A DNA stretch of 64,000 nucleotides from Cyclobacterium roseum (GTDB lineage Bacteria; Bacteroidota; Bacteroidia; Cytophagales; Cyclobacteriaceae): contig NZ_WNKF01000001.1 of NCBI RefSeq assembly GCF_010119225.1, positions 186,001 to 250,000 of the forward strand. The letters run 5' to 3'. The notes beneath the pieces are model-generated. The model did no database searches, had not been told where the DNA came from, and saw only the letters and a list, made by a program, of their open reading frames with translations. This document shows, one piece after another, positions 26,001 to 36,000 of this stretch (its first letter is position 1; the number at the start of each line of letters is the position of its first letter). The position numbers were made by a program, and so were the translations under genes.

Positions 26001-26858
26001 ATGCAAGTCGCCGCCTATAGAACCCTGTTTTCAATTGATATTCTGCACAATTTCCATTTAAATAATGGGGAAGAGCGGTTTGAAGACATGCCGGATAATG
26101 ATAGGGAAAAAGCACTAAGGTTTTATCGTTGGGAATCCCTTTTGAAAATTAATCCTACGACAGCAACCCGGAGAAATTTGGAACGCTTTCAATTCCTTGT
26201 AAAAAATAGTTCCAGCAAGTTCCGGGTTCTGGTAAGGGTTGGCGAGGATGCGCCGCAGGAAAGTTTTATTCCGATAGAGCAGGAGTTGACGCTTGCCTTT
26301 ACGGTTGAATACAGGGATCCGCATTTTGAAAATTACACCGACATGCCTTTTCTGGTTGGGAATAAAATGCTTTTTGCTAATTTTCAACCAGAAGAACCAG
26401 AGGGGTTGAATTTCCACCCCATTCCATTGGACAATGAATCCGAATATTTTTCTGACAATTGGCTGGTATCCGGTGAAAACTTTCAGGTGTTAATGGAAAG
26501 GTACGCGGGTCTGCATACTGGAGTTTCGCCTGTGGGCTTACTTTTAATTCGGATGCAGGGAGAATCCGGGGCGCGAAACGTAATCAATATCAATCAGTCT
26601 ATTAAAATTACGCCTACGGTCTTTAAAATTCATTTCAATAACCGTCGTACCTATTGGAGATTTTTGCAAGCCTCCAGCGGAACGGAAATAGAGACCAACC
26701 AACCCAAACCGCTTACAAAAAATGGTTTTGTGGAACTTGACCCTGAGGCCGATTTTGATGTGGATGCGGGATCAATCAGCCAATTCAGGTTCCCCAATCC
26801 GGGGATAAAACGTATTAATTCAGAAGGAAACAATTATTATTCAGAAATCACCATTTAA
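26001..26858 (+). CDS. eCIS protein of unknown function after the cap gene (possible cap adaptor)
   Basis: 285 residues, no signal peptide. No named domain is recognised. The sequence is beta-rich: YRTLFSIDILHNFHLNNGEE begins the chain, followed by FRVLVRVGEDAPQESFIPIE, TLAFTVEYRDPHFENYTDMP and VFKIHFNNRRTYWRFLQ. It sits between the DUF4255 cap and sheath genes, 2 bp after the cap stop and 11 bp before the sheath. In the Algoriphagus AlgoCIS particle a separate cap adaptor has been described at the distal end. Position and size make this protein a candidate for that role, but no sequence comparison could be made. Confidence 0.6.
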   Translation: MQVAAYRTLFSIDILHNFHLNNGEERFEDMPDNDREKALRFYRWESLLKINPTTATRRNLERFQFLVKNSSSKFRVLVRVGEDAPQESFIPIEQELTLAFTVEYRDPHFENYTDMPFLVGNKMLFANFQPEEPEGLNFHPIPLDNESEYFSDNWLVSGENFQVLMERYAGLHTGVSPVGLLLIRMQGESGARNVININQSIKITPTVFKIHFNNRRTYWRFLQASSGTEIETNQPKPLTKNGFVELDPEADFDVDAGSISQFRFPNPGIKRINSEGNNYYSEITI

Positions 26859-26869
26859 CAGGATGAATC

Positions 26870-28843
26870 ATGGCAGCAAATTACAGAACCCCGGGTGTCT
26901 ACATTGAGGAAATTTCAAAATTTCCTCCATCCGTAGCGCAGGTAGAAACCGCCATTCCGGCATTTATCGGATACACCGAAAAAGCCCGTGAAAAAGAAGC
27001 AGATACTACCGAAACCCTTTCGAACCAACCTAAAAGAATCGTATCCTTATTGGAATACGAGAATTTTTTTGGCGGACCGGAACCCGAAACGGAGATTAAG
27101 GTTCAGGTTACCGAAGAACTAGGAGAAAAGAATATTTTGGTCGAGCACCCCGACCCGGAAGACAAGTCTCCTTTTTTGATGTACTATGCCCTGCAGGCTT
27201 ATTTTGCCAATGGTGGCGGTCCCTGTTATATTATTTCGGTGGGCGTATATGCGGATGCCGATCCAATTACACCGGTAACCTTGGCCGCTTTAAACGTAGG
27301 TTTGCAGGAGCTGGAAAAGGAGGATGAACCAACCTTGATTCTTTTTCCGGATGCCACCTCCTTGCCGGAGCCAAGCGAATTTTACTCATTGTATAATAAT
27401 GCCCTGGCTTTGTGCAGAAAAATGAGAGACAGGTTTACCATTTTGGATACCTATACCAACAACATGGAAACGGAAATTTCGCTGGAAACGGGCGTAAGGG
27501 AATTGATTACTTCGGATTTGGAACTTAAAAAATACGGAGCAGTCTATTTTCCGTACCTGGAAACTATTTTGAATTACCAATACGATCCCGAGGAAATCGA
27601 AATTACGCATGTCATTTCGGATGCTTCCCCGGTTTCAGATATACTGGAGGAGGTCGATGATATTTTGCTGGAAGCGGAAGTAATCATGACGGATTTGCCT
27701 TCGGAAGTCACCGCATTTTCGGATGCCAATACCGCCCTTCAGGCAGAAACGGATGAAAATGCAGTTACCACCAAGTCAACGGTGATTGATCCATTGCAGG
27801 GAATTGTGGATGGATTGAATGCCTTTGCGGGGCTGATGACCGAAGTGGTGGAGGATACCAACAATGTGGCAGCACTTGCTCAAGAGGTGGACGAAACGTT
27901 GGCAACAGTTGCTACCGAGGCTTCTAATGCGTTAAACGATGAACTGGAGGATGCCGCCAATTTACCATCTCTTATCCAGGGACTGCAGGGGCATTTGGAT
28001 ATTCTTAATGACGATGTCAATGGGGCAGCCGTTAAGCAAGCTTCTACCGATGCTCAAACCACCCTCACCGGTACGGACATTAACACACTTTTGCAGGGTA
28101 TCCTGGATTTGATCGATCCGACGATTTTAGATGCCCTCCTGGATATTGAGGAATTGGATATGGTGTCGGAAGGAGAGCTTGAAGGTCTTTCTCTAAGTGA
28201 AGTGGAGGACATAGACAGTGCTACCTACAATAATATCAAGGCAGAAATTAACAAACTAAAAGTCCTGTTACCCCCATCTTCACTAATAGCAGGCGTGTAT
28301 GCGCGCGTCGATTCCAATACCGGTGTTTGGAAAGCACCGGCAAACGTGTCGTTAAATTACGTGGTAAAGCCAAGCGTTAAAATCACTAACGACATGCAGG
28401 ACAGGCTCAATGTGGACACCACTGCGGGAAAATCCATCAATGCCATCCGCTCCTTTACCGGGAAAGGCACCCTTGTCTGGGGAGCCCGTACACTGGCAGG
28501 TAATGATAACGAATGGCGCTATGTATCGGTCAGAAGGTTTTTCAATATGGTAGAAGAATCGACCAAAAAAGCCACCGAACAATTTGTATTCGAACCAAAC
28601 GATGCCAATACCTGGGTGAAGGTTCGCGCTATGATCGAAAACTTCCTGATCCAACAATGGCGCGCCGGAGCATTAGCAGGCGCAAAACCAGAACATGCAT
28701 TTTATGTTCGAATTGGTTTGGGGCAGACCATGACTGCCATGGATGTATTGGAAGGAAAAATGATTGTGGAAATCGGTATGGCAGTAGTTAGACCCGCCGA
28801 ATTTATCATCCTGAAGTTTTCTCACAAGATGCAGGAGTCCTGA
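26870..28843 (+). CDS. eCIS contractile sheath protein with acidic insertion
   Basis: 657 residues, versus roughly 350-500 for most eCIS sheaths. The N-terminus is canonical (YRTPGVYIEEISKFPPSVAQ, then AIPAFIGYT), as is the C-terminal half: IKAEINKL, PPSSLIAGVYARVD, GVWKAPANVSL, GKGTLVWGARTLAG, EWRYVSVRRFFNMVEES and EIGMAVVRPAEFIIL. Between about residues 250 and 450 an extra segment of about 200 residues has 46 Asp/Glu but only two Lys and no Arg. It has heptad-like helical stretches and appears to be a surface domain inserted into the outer lobe. Only one sheath gene is present, so the whole sheath should be built of this protein. It contracts to drive the tube out. Confidence 0.93.
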   Translation: MAANYRTPGVYIEEISKFPPSVAQVETAIPAFIGYTEKAREKEADTTETLSNQPKRIVSLLEYENFFGGPEPETEIKVQVTEELGEKNILVEHPDPEDKSPFLMYYALQAYFANGGGPCYIISVGVYADADPITPVTLAALNVGLQELEKEDEPTLILFPDATSLPEPSEFYSLYNNALALCRKMRDRFTILDTYTNNMETEISLETGVRELITSDLELKKYGAVYFPYLETILNYQYDPEEIEITHVISDASPVSDILEEVDDILLEAEVIMTDLPSEVTAFSDANTALQAETDENAVTTKSTVIDPLQGIVDGLNAFAGLMTEVVEDTNNVAALAQEVDETLATVATEASNALNDELEDAANLPSLIQGLQGHLDILNDDVNGAAVKQASTDAQTTLTGTDINTLLQGILDLIDPTILDALLDIEELDMVSEGELEGLSLSEVEDIDSATYNNIKAEINKLKVLLPPSSLIAGVYARVDSNTGVWKAPANVSLNYVVKPSVKITNDMQDRLNVDTTAGKSINAIRSFTGKGTLVWGARTLAGNDNEWRYVSVRRFFNMVEESTKKATEQFVFEPNDANTWVKVRAMIENFLIQQWRAGALAGAKPEHAFYVRIGLGQTMTAMDVLEGKMIVEIGMAVVRPAEFIILKFSHKMQES

Positions 28844-28877
28844 TTACGTAATTTCACACCCTAAAATGTAACAAACC

Positions 28878-29306
28878 ATGAGTTATCCATTATCTAAGTT
28901 TCACTTCCAGGTAGAATGGGCTGGAACGAATATCGGATTTACAGAAGTTTCCGGCCTGGACGTAGAAACGGAGGTCATCGAATACCGGCACGGGGCAAGT
29001 CCCGAATACAGCAAAACCAAAATGCCGGGAATGCAGAAATTTAGCAACATTACCCTCAAAAGAGGGACTTTTGCCAGTGATAATGAGTTTTATGCCTGGT
29101 GGAATTCAGTACAGCTCAATCAAATAGAAAGGAGAGACATTACCATATCGCTATTGAATGAAGAACACGAGCCAGTGGTAGTCTGGAAGGTAAAAAATGC
29201 CTGGCCTACCAAGGTGCAATCTACAGATTTAAAAGCAGATGGCAATGAGGTGGCGATTGAAAGCATGGAGTTGGTCCATGAGGGTCTGAGCATTCAAAAC
29301 GAATAG
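28878..29306 (+). CDS. eCIS inner tube protein 1 (Afp1/Pvc1, phage gp19-like)
   Basis: 142 residues, typical for Hcp-fold tube proteins. It opens YPLSKFHFQVEWAGTNIGF and has TEVSGLDVETEVIEYRHGAS, TLKRGTFASDNEFYAWW and ITISLLNEEHEPVVVWK, all standard for the phage tail tube gp19/T4-like family. It stacks as hexameric rings to form the main tube. The C-terminus NEVAIESMELVHEGLSI is the usual end. It follows the sheath gene by 34 bp and precedes the second tube gene by 2 bp. Confidence 0.93.
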   Translation: MSYPLSKFHFQVEWAGTNIGFTEVSGLDVETEVIEYRHGASPEYSKTKMPGMQKFSNITLKRGTFASDNEFYAWWNSVQLNQIERRDITISLLNEEHEPVVVWKVKNAWPTKVQSTDLKADGNEVAIESMELVHEGLSIQNE

Positions 29307-29308
29307 GT

Positions 29309-29749
29309 ATGGCTTATGATTACCCGCCGGTTGGTTTTCATTTTTCGGTCAGTTTTACCGGACTGGAAGAAGATGGTGATACTCAATTTCAGTCTGTATC
29401 TGGATTGACGGTTGATATGGAGACAGAGGAGTTTGCGGAAGGGGGTGAAAACAGGTTCAAGCATAAATTTCCGGTGAAAACCAAGTATCCGAATCTGGTT
29501 TTGAAGAGAGGAATGGCGCTAGAATCAGAGCTGATCCAATGGTGCAGAGATGCCATGGAGGGTTTTGAATTCATACCTAAAGACCTTACCATTCGCCTTT
29601 TGAATGAAAAGCACGAGCCGTTGCGGACCTGGAATGTAGTCCATGCTTTCCCGGTCAAATGGGCAATGGATGATTTTAATGCCCAGGAAAGCAAACTGGT
29701 CATCGAAACCCTCGAATTTTCATACCACTATTTTAAAATTTTAGATTGA
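29309..29749 (+). CDS. eCIS inner tube protein 2 (Afp5/Pvc5-type initiator ring)
   Basis: 146 residues, same family as the preceding gene: YPPVGFHFSVSFTG, SVSGLTVDMETEEFAEGGEN, PNLVLKRGMALESELIQWC, and DLTIRLLNEKHEPLRTWNVV. Divergence from tube protein 1 is substantial, and in other systems the second tube protein makes the first ring on the baseplate. The stop codon shares a base with the start of the next small gene (TGATG at 29747-29751), suggesting coupled translation. Confidence 0.9.
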   Translation: MAYDYPPVGFHFSVSFTGLEEDGDTQFQSVSGLTVDMETEEFAEGGENRFKHKFPVKTKYPNLVLKRGMALESELIQWCRDAMEGFEFIPKDLTIRLLNEKHEPLRTWNVVHAFPVKWAMDDFNAQESKLVIETLEFSYHYFKILD

Positions 29750-29898
29750 TGCCTATAGAAATCAAAGAGTTACACATCAAGATCAATGTGGATGATTCGG
29801 GAAAAACGAAAAAAGGAAAAAGTACCGGAACGGATGAAGTGGTAGCCATCTGCGTGGAGCAGGTTATGGAATTGCTCAAACTTCAAAAAGAAAGGTAA
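29749..29898 (+). CDS. Small eCIS protein, DUF5908 family (Pvc6-like)
   Basis: 49 residues, too short to be listed by common ORF thresholds. The start MPIEIKELHIKINV is the DUF5908 signature. A Lys/Gly-rich middle (DSGKTKKGKSTGTDE) and a C-terminal helix VVAICVEQVMELLKLQ follow. The ATG overlaps the TGA of the second tube gene by one base, and the stop lies 4 bp before the LysM gene. DUF5908 proteins occur at this exact place in many eCIS and are needed or associated with baseplate-tube assembly, though their precise role is unclear. Confidence 0.88.
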   Translation: MPIEIKELHIKINVDDSGKTKKGKSTGTDEVVAICVEQVMELLKLQKER

Positions 29899-29902
29899 TA
29901 GC

Positions 29903-30586
29903 ATGAGCGAAGGAAAGTTAGAAAAGTTAAAATTAATTGCGTACAGCGACCCGGAGTTCAATGAAAAGGTCGCTGACGGGGAATTTTCTACCTTATTGAA
30001 CCCGGAGAAATACCGCTATCAGTACAAGATAGATCAAAACGAAGACCAGGCGCCCGGGACCAGTGCTGCGCCCACGCGCTTTAATAAGAAGTTACCAGAG
30101 GAACTAGAACTGGATTTTCTGTTTGACCGCACGGGCATCGTACCCGGTAAGGAGGCGGTGGAAGATGGGGTAATAGACGACATTGAGCACTTCAAAAAAG
30201 TGATATTAGACTATAACGGGGAAGAACATAAACCTAATTATGTCATGATTTCCTGGGGAAGTCTTTTATTCAAAGGGTGCCTCACCGAAATGACGCTGGA
30301 ATTCAAGTTGTTTCGCTCGGATGGAACCCCTTTACGAGCCCTGGCCAAAGCCAAATTCAAAGGGTTCGTTGAGGACAACCTTCGGGCGGCAAAAGAGAAT
30401 AACAGTTCTCCGGATCTGACCCATTACCGGGTGGTAAAAGCAGGGGAAAACCTCCCCCTAATGGCGCAGAGAATTTATGGAGACCCTGGTTACTACCTGG
30501 AAGTAGCCAGAGCAAATAAACTGGCAAATTTCAGGAACTTAAAACCGGGACAGACGCTCTATTTTCCACCCCTTCAAAAACAATGA
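29903..30586 (+). CDS. eCIS LysM tube-initiator/baseplate hub protein (Afp7/Pvc7)
   Basis: 227 residues. Residues 1-150 are the CIS tube-initiator domain (KLIAYSDPEFNEKVADGEF, YRYQYKIDQNEDQAPGTSAA, LELDFLFDRTGIVPG, PNYVMISWGSLLFKG). The C-terminal 50 residues are a LysM domain: YRVVKAGENLPLMAQRIYGD then PGYYLEVARANKLANFRNLK. In related systems Pvc7/gp53-like LysM proteins join spike and tube. LysM here is a structural module rather than evidence for wall binding. The gene overlaps nothing and ends 1 bp before the spike gene. Confidence 0.9.
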   Translation: MSEGKLEKLKLIAYSDPEFNEKVADGEFSTLLNPEKYRYQYKIDQNEDQAPGTSAAPTRFNKKLPEELELDFLFDRTGIVPGKEAVEDGVIDDIEHFKKVILDYNGEEHKPNYVMISWGSLLFKGCLTEMTLEFKLFRSDGTPLRALAKAKFKGFVEDNLRAAKENNSSPDLTHYRVVKAGENLPLMAQRIYGDPGYYLEVARANKLANFRNLKPGQTLYFPPLQKQ

Positions 30587-30587
30587 C

Positions 30588-32333
30588 ATGCCTAATAATG
30601 ATGTAATCCAAACGGGGCGAAGTTCAGATTTGGTTACCCTGGAACTGCTTGTTAAGGGACAGTCCGTTCCGGATACGGTTCAAATTCAATCCGTATCTAT
30701 CCAACGGGAAATCAACCGGATTCCGTATGCCAGAGTTACCCTGATTGATGGTGATGTGGCCAGAAGGGACTTTCCGATCAGCAATGAAGAAACCTTTTTA
30801 CCAGGCAATGAAATCGAAATTTTATGCGGGTATCATAACGACAATTCAGGGGTTTTTAAAGGAATTATCACCAACCACAAATTGCGGATTAGGGATGGTA
30901 GGCAACAGTTGGTTTTGGACTGCCGGGACAAAGCTTACAAAATGACTCAGGGCAGAAAATCAGGGTATTATTACGATCAGGCTGATAGTGACCTGATGGA
31001 AGTGCTCATTCAGAGAAACGAGCTGGAAGCTGAGGTGGAATCCACCCATTACACCCATCCGGAATTGATCCAGTACCAATGCTCCGATTGGGACTTTTTA
31101 GTCACACGTGCTCAGGCCAATGGTAGGTTAGTGCAGGTAGAAGATGGGAAAGTAAAGGTAAACGCTCCTGACGTAGGCCAGACACCGTTGGAGACGGCTA
31201 CTTTTGGAGCTAATATTTTGGAGTTTGATGCCGAAATGGACGGTAGAAACCAATTTTCAGCAGTAGCTTCTTACGGCTGGAACACTACAGATCAGGAAAT
31301 GGTGAAAATTGAGGGGGCTGATCCTGGGGTACGATTAAACGGGAATATCAGTGCGGAAAACCTATCGGAAAGGATGGGAGCCGGGCCATTGGAACTAAGA
31401 AATGGCGGCCGGATTTCGGAAACAAGTCTTCAGGATTGGGCCGATGCAAATTGGTTGATCCGGCAATTGTCAAAAATAAGGGGAAGGGTGAAATTTCAGG
31501 GAATTCCACAGGTGCTACCGGGAAAGCTGATTGAGCTGAGTGGGGTGGGGGACCGGTTTTCCGGTACGGCCTATGTGTCGGGAGTACAACACCAAATTGC
31601 TGGCGGTAACTGGACCGTGGATGTGCAATTTGGTTTGGACCCGGACTGGTTTTCAGAAGCCAATCCCATCCACACTCAACCGGCATCGGGCTTGTATGCT
31701 GCTGTCAAAGGGCTCCAGATCGGTAAGGTTTCTCAGCTAGAGGATGATCCGGATGGGGAAGAACGAATCATGGTAACCTTACCGGTCATCAACGAAGAAG
31801 AACAGGGGGTATGGTGCCGGCTGGCTTGCCTGGATGCCGGGCAGGAACGGGGACTGGTGTTCCGCCCTGAAATAGGAGATGAAGTCATTGTAGGTTTTAT
31901 CAATGAAGATCCCAACCAGGCAGTGGTGTTGGGTTCCTTACATAGTAGCAGCCATTCGAGCCCTTTTCCAGGCTCCAACGACAACCACCAAAAGGGATAC
32001 TTATCCCGGGCCGGGATAAAAATCACCATCGATGACGAGTTGGGGGCTTTGACCCTGGAAACACCCTCCGGAAAAACCCTTGTTTTGGATGATGACGGTG
32101 ACCAGGTGACACTGAAAGATGACCATGGAAATACGGTAGTAATGGACAGCGGGGGAATGGTTTTCGAAAGTTCCGGTGACATTGCAATCAAAAGTTCCGG
32201 TGACCTTTCCCTGGAAGGTACAAATGTGAAAATAACGGCACAGGCTGAATTCACTGCTGAAGGATCTGCCGGTTCCACCTTGTCTAGCAGTGCAACCACT
32301 ACAGTTAAAGGCTCTTTAATTCAAATAAACTAG
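30588..32333 (+). CDS. eCIS VgrG-like spike protein (Afp8/Pvc8)
   Basis: 581 residues. The gp27-like region (about 10-350) starts with LELLVKGQSVPDTVQIQSVS and includes RLVQVEDGKVKV and KLIELSGVGDRFSGTAYVSG. An OB-fold (about 375-455) follows: GLQIGKVSQLEDDPDGEERI, LACLDAGQERGLVFRPEIGD, and EVIVGFINEDPNQAVVLGSL. The end (about 475-581) is a gp5-type beta-helix of short repeats (VTLKDDHGNTVVM, DIAIKSSGDLSLEG). A trimer forms the spike under the tube. PAAR follows 7 bp later. No C-terminal effector extension is fused. Confidence 0.93.
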   Translation: MPNNDVIQTGRSSDLVTLELLVKGQSVPDTVQIQSVSIQREINRIPYARVTLIDGDVARRDFPISNEETFLPGNEIEILCGYHNDNSGVFKGIITNHKLRIRDGRQQLVLDCRDKAYKMTQGRKSGYYYDQADSDLMEVLIQRNELEAEVESTHYTHPELIQYQCSDWDFLVTRAQANGRLVQVEDGKVKVNAPDVGQTPLETATFGANILEFDAEMDGRNQFSAVASYGWNTTDQEMVKIEGADPGVRLNGNISAENLSERMGAGPLELRNGGRISETSLQDWADANWLIRQLSKIRGRVKFQGIPQVLPGKLIELSGVGDRFSGTAYVSGVQHQIAGGNWTVDVQFGLDPDWFSEANPIHTQPASGLYAAVKGLQIGKVSQLEDDPDGEERIMVTLPVINEEEQGVWCRLACLDAGQERGLVFRPEIGDEVIVGFINEDPNQAVVLGSLHSSSHSSPFPGSNDNHQKGYLSRAGIKITIDDELGALTLETPSGKTLVLDDDGDQVTLKDDHGNTVVMDSGGMVFESSGDIAIKSSGDLSLEGTNVKITAQAEFTAEGSAGSTLSSSATTTVKGSLIQIN

Positions 32334-32340
32334 CACGTAT

Positions 32341-32634
32341 ATGGGATTGCCAGCAGCAAGAATTACAGACATGCATGTTTGCCCGATGGTTAACCCGGGA
32401 GGAGTGCCTCATGTAGGTGGCCCGATCATGCCACCCGGGGAGCCAACCGTACTAATAGGAGGGATGCCAGCCGCTAAAGTCGGCGACATGGCTACCTGTT
32501 CGGGTCCGCCGGATACCATCGTTGCTGGCTCCTCTACGGTTTTTATTGGGGGAATGCCTGCAGCGAGGATGGGCGACAGTACTACACACGGCGGTTCGAT
32601 CGTAGCCGGACTGCCAACAGTATTAATTGGCTAA
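32341..32634 (+). CDS. PAAR-domain spike tip protein (Pvc10-like)
   Basis: 97 residues, all PAAR. Three copies of a P-AA-(R/K)-x-GD pattern are seen (GLPAARITDMHVCPM, GMPAAKVGDMATCSG, GMPAARMGDSTTHGG), with His and Cys residues placed to bind one zinc ion (CPMVNPGGVPHVGG). It forms the sharpened cone on the spike trimer. Length is normal for a bare PAAR protein with no toxin fused. It lies between the spike and gp25 genes. Confidence 0.93.
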   Translation: MGLPAARITDMHVCPMVNPGGVPHVGGPIMPPGEPTVLIGGMPAAKVGDMATCSGPPDTIVAGSSTVFIGGMPAARMGDSTTHGGSIVAGLPTVLIG

Positions 32635-32645
32635 CAGAAGTGATT

Positions 32646-33059
32646 ATGGAAGAAGATATGGGATTTTTGGGAAGGGGATGGCGTTTTCCTCCTTCATTCG
32701 ATGAGAAGACCCAAGCTGTGAGTATGTCTTCCGGAACGGCGGATATTCAGGAAAGCCTGTGGATTCTATTATCTACCCGCCTGGGAGAACGAATCATGCA
32801 GCCAAAGTATGGCTGTCAGTTGGATGAACTACAATTCGGTGCACTGAACCGAACCACCATTACCTACGTGTCAGAATTGATTCGTACTGCTATTTTGTAC
32901 CACGAACCCCGGATAGAGGTTGAAAAAATTACCATTAAAGAAGATGAAAGTACTGAAGGAAAGCTAATCATTGATTTGACCTACCTTGTAAGAGGGACCA
33001 ATTCCAGAATGAATCTCGTTTACCCTTATTACCTGACTGAAGGAAGGGGTCGTTTATAA
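32646..33059 (+). CDS. GPW/gp25-family baseplate wedge protein (Afp9/Pvc9)
   Basis: 137 residues from the ATG at 32646; an in-frame GTG two codons earlier is less likely. It has MGFLGRGWRFPPSFDE at the start, IQESLWILLSTRLGERIMQP and YGCQLDELQFGALNRTT, which are the gp25 hallmarks (R-G-ER-x-x-x-P-x-(Y/F)-G). gp25 starts sheath polymerisation on the baseplate. It ends 2 bp before the baseplate J gene. Confidence 0.93.
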   Translation: MEEDMGFLGRGWRFPPSFDEKTQAVSMSSGTADIQESLWILLSTRLGERIMQPKYGCQLDELQFGALNRTTITYVSELIRTAILYHEPRIEVEKITIKEDESTEGKLIIDLTYLVRGTNSRMNLVYPYYLTEGRGRL

Positions 33060-33061
33060 CC

Positions 33062-36000
33062 ATGCAGCCGGAAAACCTGAACATATTGAAAATTTTGTGG
33101 CGAAAAGGCACTTCCCAGGAAGACAGGAAGCATGCATCCCTGAAACCTGAAAATTTGGATCTTATGGGGCTGAATGTGGAAGACTGGGTGTTTTTTGCCC
33201 ATAATTTTGCCCGATTTATTCCTTTTTTAGCTACCTCAGGTTCCCGTCAAACCATCCAAAACTGGCAGGTGTTTTTTTCGGATCTTATTGAACTTGAAGA
33301 GATACCCTCTAAAGGAACAGAAGCATATGAAAACCTGGAAAGAAGTCTTCGGGAAAAAATCGCCCATTTTTCCAATTCAGGAGACCTTGCCCCACAACTT
33401 GGCCTTTTGGTGGCATTTCTCAAGCTATTGGGTTATTCCCGGGAGCGCATAAATGGGATAACGAAGCGGCACCTGGATTTTTATTACCGTTCCGTTTTGA
33501 AGGTACCCAAGAATCCGGCCCGATCTGATGAGGCTTTTTTGGTAATCGAGATGGCTAAAAACCTGCCGGTTTACTTACCGGCAGGCACTTTATTTGACGG
33601 TGGAAAAGACGATTTGGGAATCGCCCGGCATTATCGGTCGTTAAGCGATTTCTTTCCAAATCTGGCCCGTGTAGCGGTATTGAAAAACAGATATGTAGAT
33701 GGTTCCGGTAAAAAAATTCGGATTAGCCAGATAGCGGATTCCCTGGATGGTAATGGTAGTTCGTTTTCCTCAGCAAATCAAGGCTGGTGGCCCTTCGGAC
33801 ATTCAGGAGATAATCAGGAATTGCCCGCACTACAAGCCGGTACTTTCGGGTTTGGGGTTTCGACAGCGACACTTAGGTCTGCAAGCACAGCCGACCGCTA
33901 TTTTAAATTTGAATTTGAGTTTAAAAATAACCTTTCTTTTTCCGGCAATCCATCAGATGTCGTGGATTTGTTTTCCTGCCATTGTACTTGCGAACAGGGC
34001 TGGGTGGTACTTTCTCCTTCCAATCACCCTGAAATGGGAATGAGCTGTTCGGTTTCAGGAAAGAAAATGAGTATTGTTCTGCACCTTGATAAGCAACAGC
34101 CGTCACTATTGGGGCAGGAAGAAAAAGTTCACCAATCGGTAATTGGAAGCGGGGCTCCGTTGATTTGGTTTGACCTGAAATGTTCCGGTTCCAAGGCATA
34201 CCATTGGATCAAGGGACTGAGTGAAACCCCATTAAAGAATATCAGGATTTACGCAAAATACAAAGGCATACGGCAGACGGTTTTGGAATCTGATTTAGGA
34301 ATACTTAACCCGGCGAAACCGTTTCAGCCTTTCGGAAGCATACCCAAAAAGGGTAGCAGTTTTTATATTAAGTACCCGGATTGGGAAGTAAAGAGTCCCT
34401 CCAGAGTGCAGATAGATGGAAAGTGGTCGAATACCCCGATGGGCTTTAAAGAATGGTATTTTGGATACCGGGATGTAGGAGAAGACTATTTAAGCAAGGA
34501 CAACTTTCTTTCCCAGCATTTCACCCCCCTTGTGAGCCTGAGCCAGCCGATCAAGTTTTTGTTATGGGAGCCGGGTGGACTGAAGACACCTCTATTGACG
34601 AGCCAGATTAAAGTGAATACCGATCCATCCAACCTGATTGTCAAGAATGATGCTTATTTCAAGGCTACCATTTCGATGGGAGAAGATCAAGATTGGACGA
34701 ACTATCAAGATGATGTCCCTTTGTTTAGCGGAGATCCGGGTGACTATTCTTTTGCGACCGATATTTCACCGAAGGCTGGAAAAACCAGTATTTCTGCGAG
34801 CGGGGGTATTAAAGTTACCACCTTGCAATCCTTCCTGCATGATCTTTTTCCCAGGCTATACGCATTGGCCATGTCCAGCGACCAGCCGGAAACACCCATC
34901 CCTAATGAACCATACACGCCTTTGTTAGAGCGTTTGGAGATAGGTTTTGAAACCGACGAAACCTACGATCTGAGTTCGGGGAATTACGGGGGGGTAGAAT
35001 TGTTTTACCGGGATGATTTCGGACATTTTGAGCAGGAAAACGACAGAAAGTCGGTAGATTTCCAGTCCGCAGAGGAGAATTATTTGCTCGCTTTTCCAGG
35101 AGAGGGAGGAGAATTATTTATAGGAATTAATGAACTGTTAAAAGACCAGCAACTATCCCTGCTATTTCAGGTTTTGGAAGGTAGTGAAAATCCATCGAAT
35201 GCGAGCTTCACTCCTGAAACCGCGCTGCAATGGTCTGTATTGGCCGGTAATTATTGGAAGTTGCTGACGAAGGATCAGCTGGGTTCCAATCAAACCGAAA
35301 ATTTTTTACGATCTGGCATTCTTGTTTTGAACCTGCCGAAGGAGGCCTTTGAATCACACAGCCGAATGCAGGATGATTTGGTGTGGATTCGGGTAAGGAC
35401 TTCTAAAGCTTTTGATGCTAGCAGCCGGATGTTGGGCGTGTATGCGCAGGCAGTGAAAACCCGATTTGAGGATCGTAAAAATGAGCTTAGCCATTTGCAG
35501 GATGGCCTACCGGCTGAAAGCATCAGCAAAATGGTAGAACGAAAGGCGGGGGTTAAAACCGTGTTTCAGCCCTTCAATTCCTTTGGAGGAAAGGCACCGG
35601 AGACCGATGTGGCATTTCAAACCCGGGTGAGCGAACGGCTGCGCCATAAAAACAGAGCCGTTTCGCTATGGGATTTTGAGCATTTGATTCTGGAGGAATT
35701 TCCGGAAGTGTATAAGGTGAAATGCCTGAACCACACCTGTTCTTCCTCTTTTTTATCGCCCGGCAACGTTCTGTTGATCGCGGTGCCCGATACGGTGAAT
35801 AAAAATGTGTACGATATTTTTAAACCGGCCCTGAGTGGTGCCAAATTGGAACAGATAGAATCCTTTTTATCAGAAAAAATTTCCCCGCAGGTGGAGGTGA
35901 AGGTAATCAACCCTTTGTATGAGGAAATAAAAATCAAAGTTCAAGTCCAATTCAAAAAGGGTTTGGATGCTGCTTTTTACCGAAATCAAATGGAACAAGA

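Noticed and set aside
32161-32330. Tandem direct repeats (AAAGTTCCGGTGAC) in DNA
   Set aside because: They are explained by the beta-helix repeats of the VgrG-like spike protein and are not an independent element.
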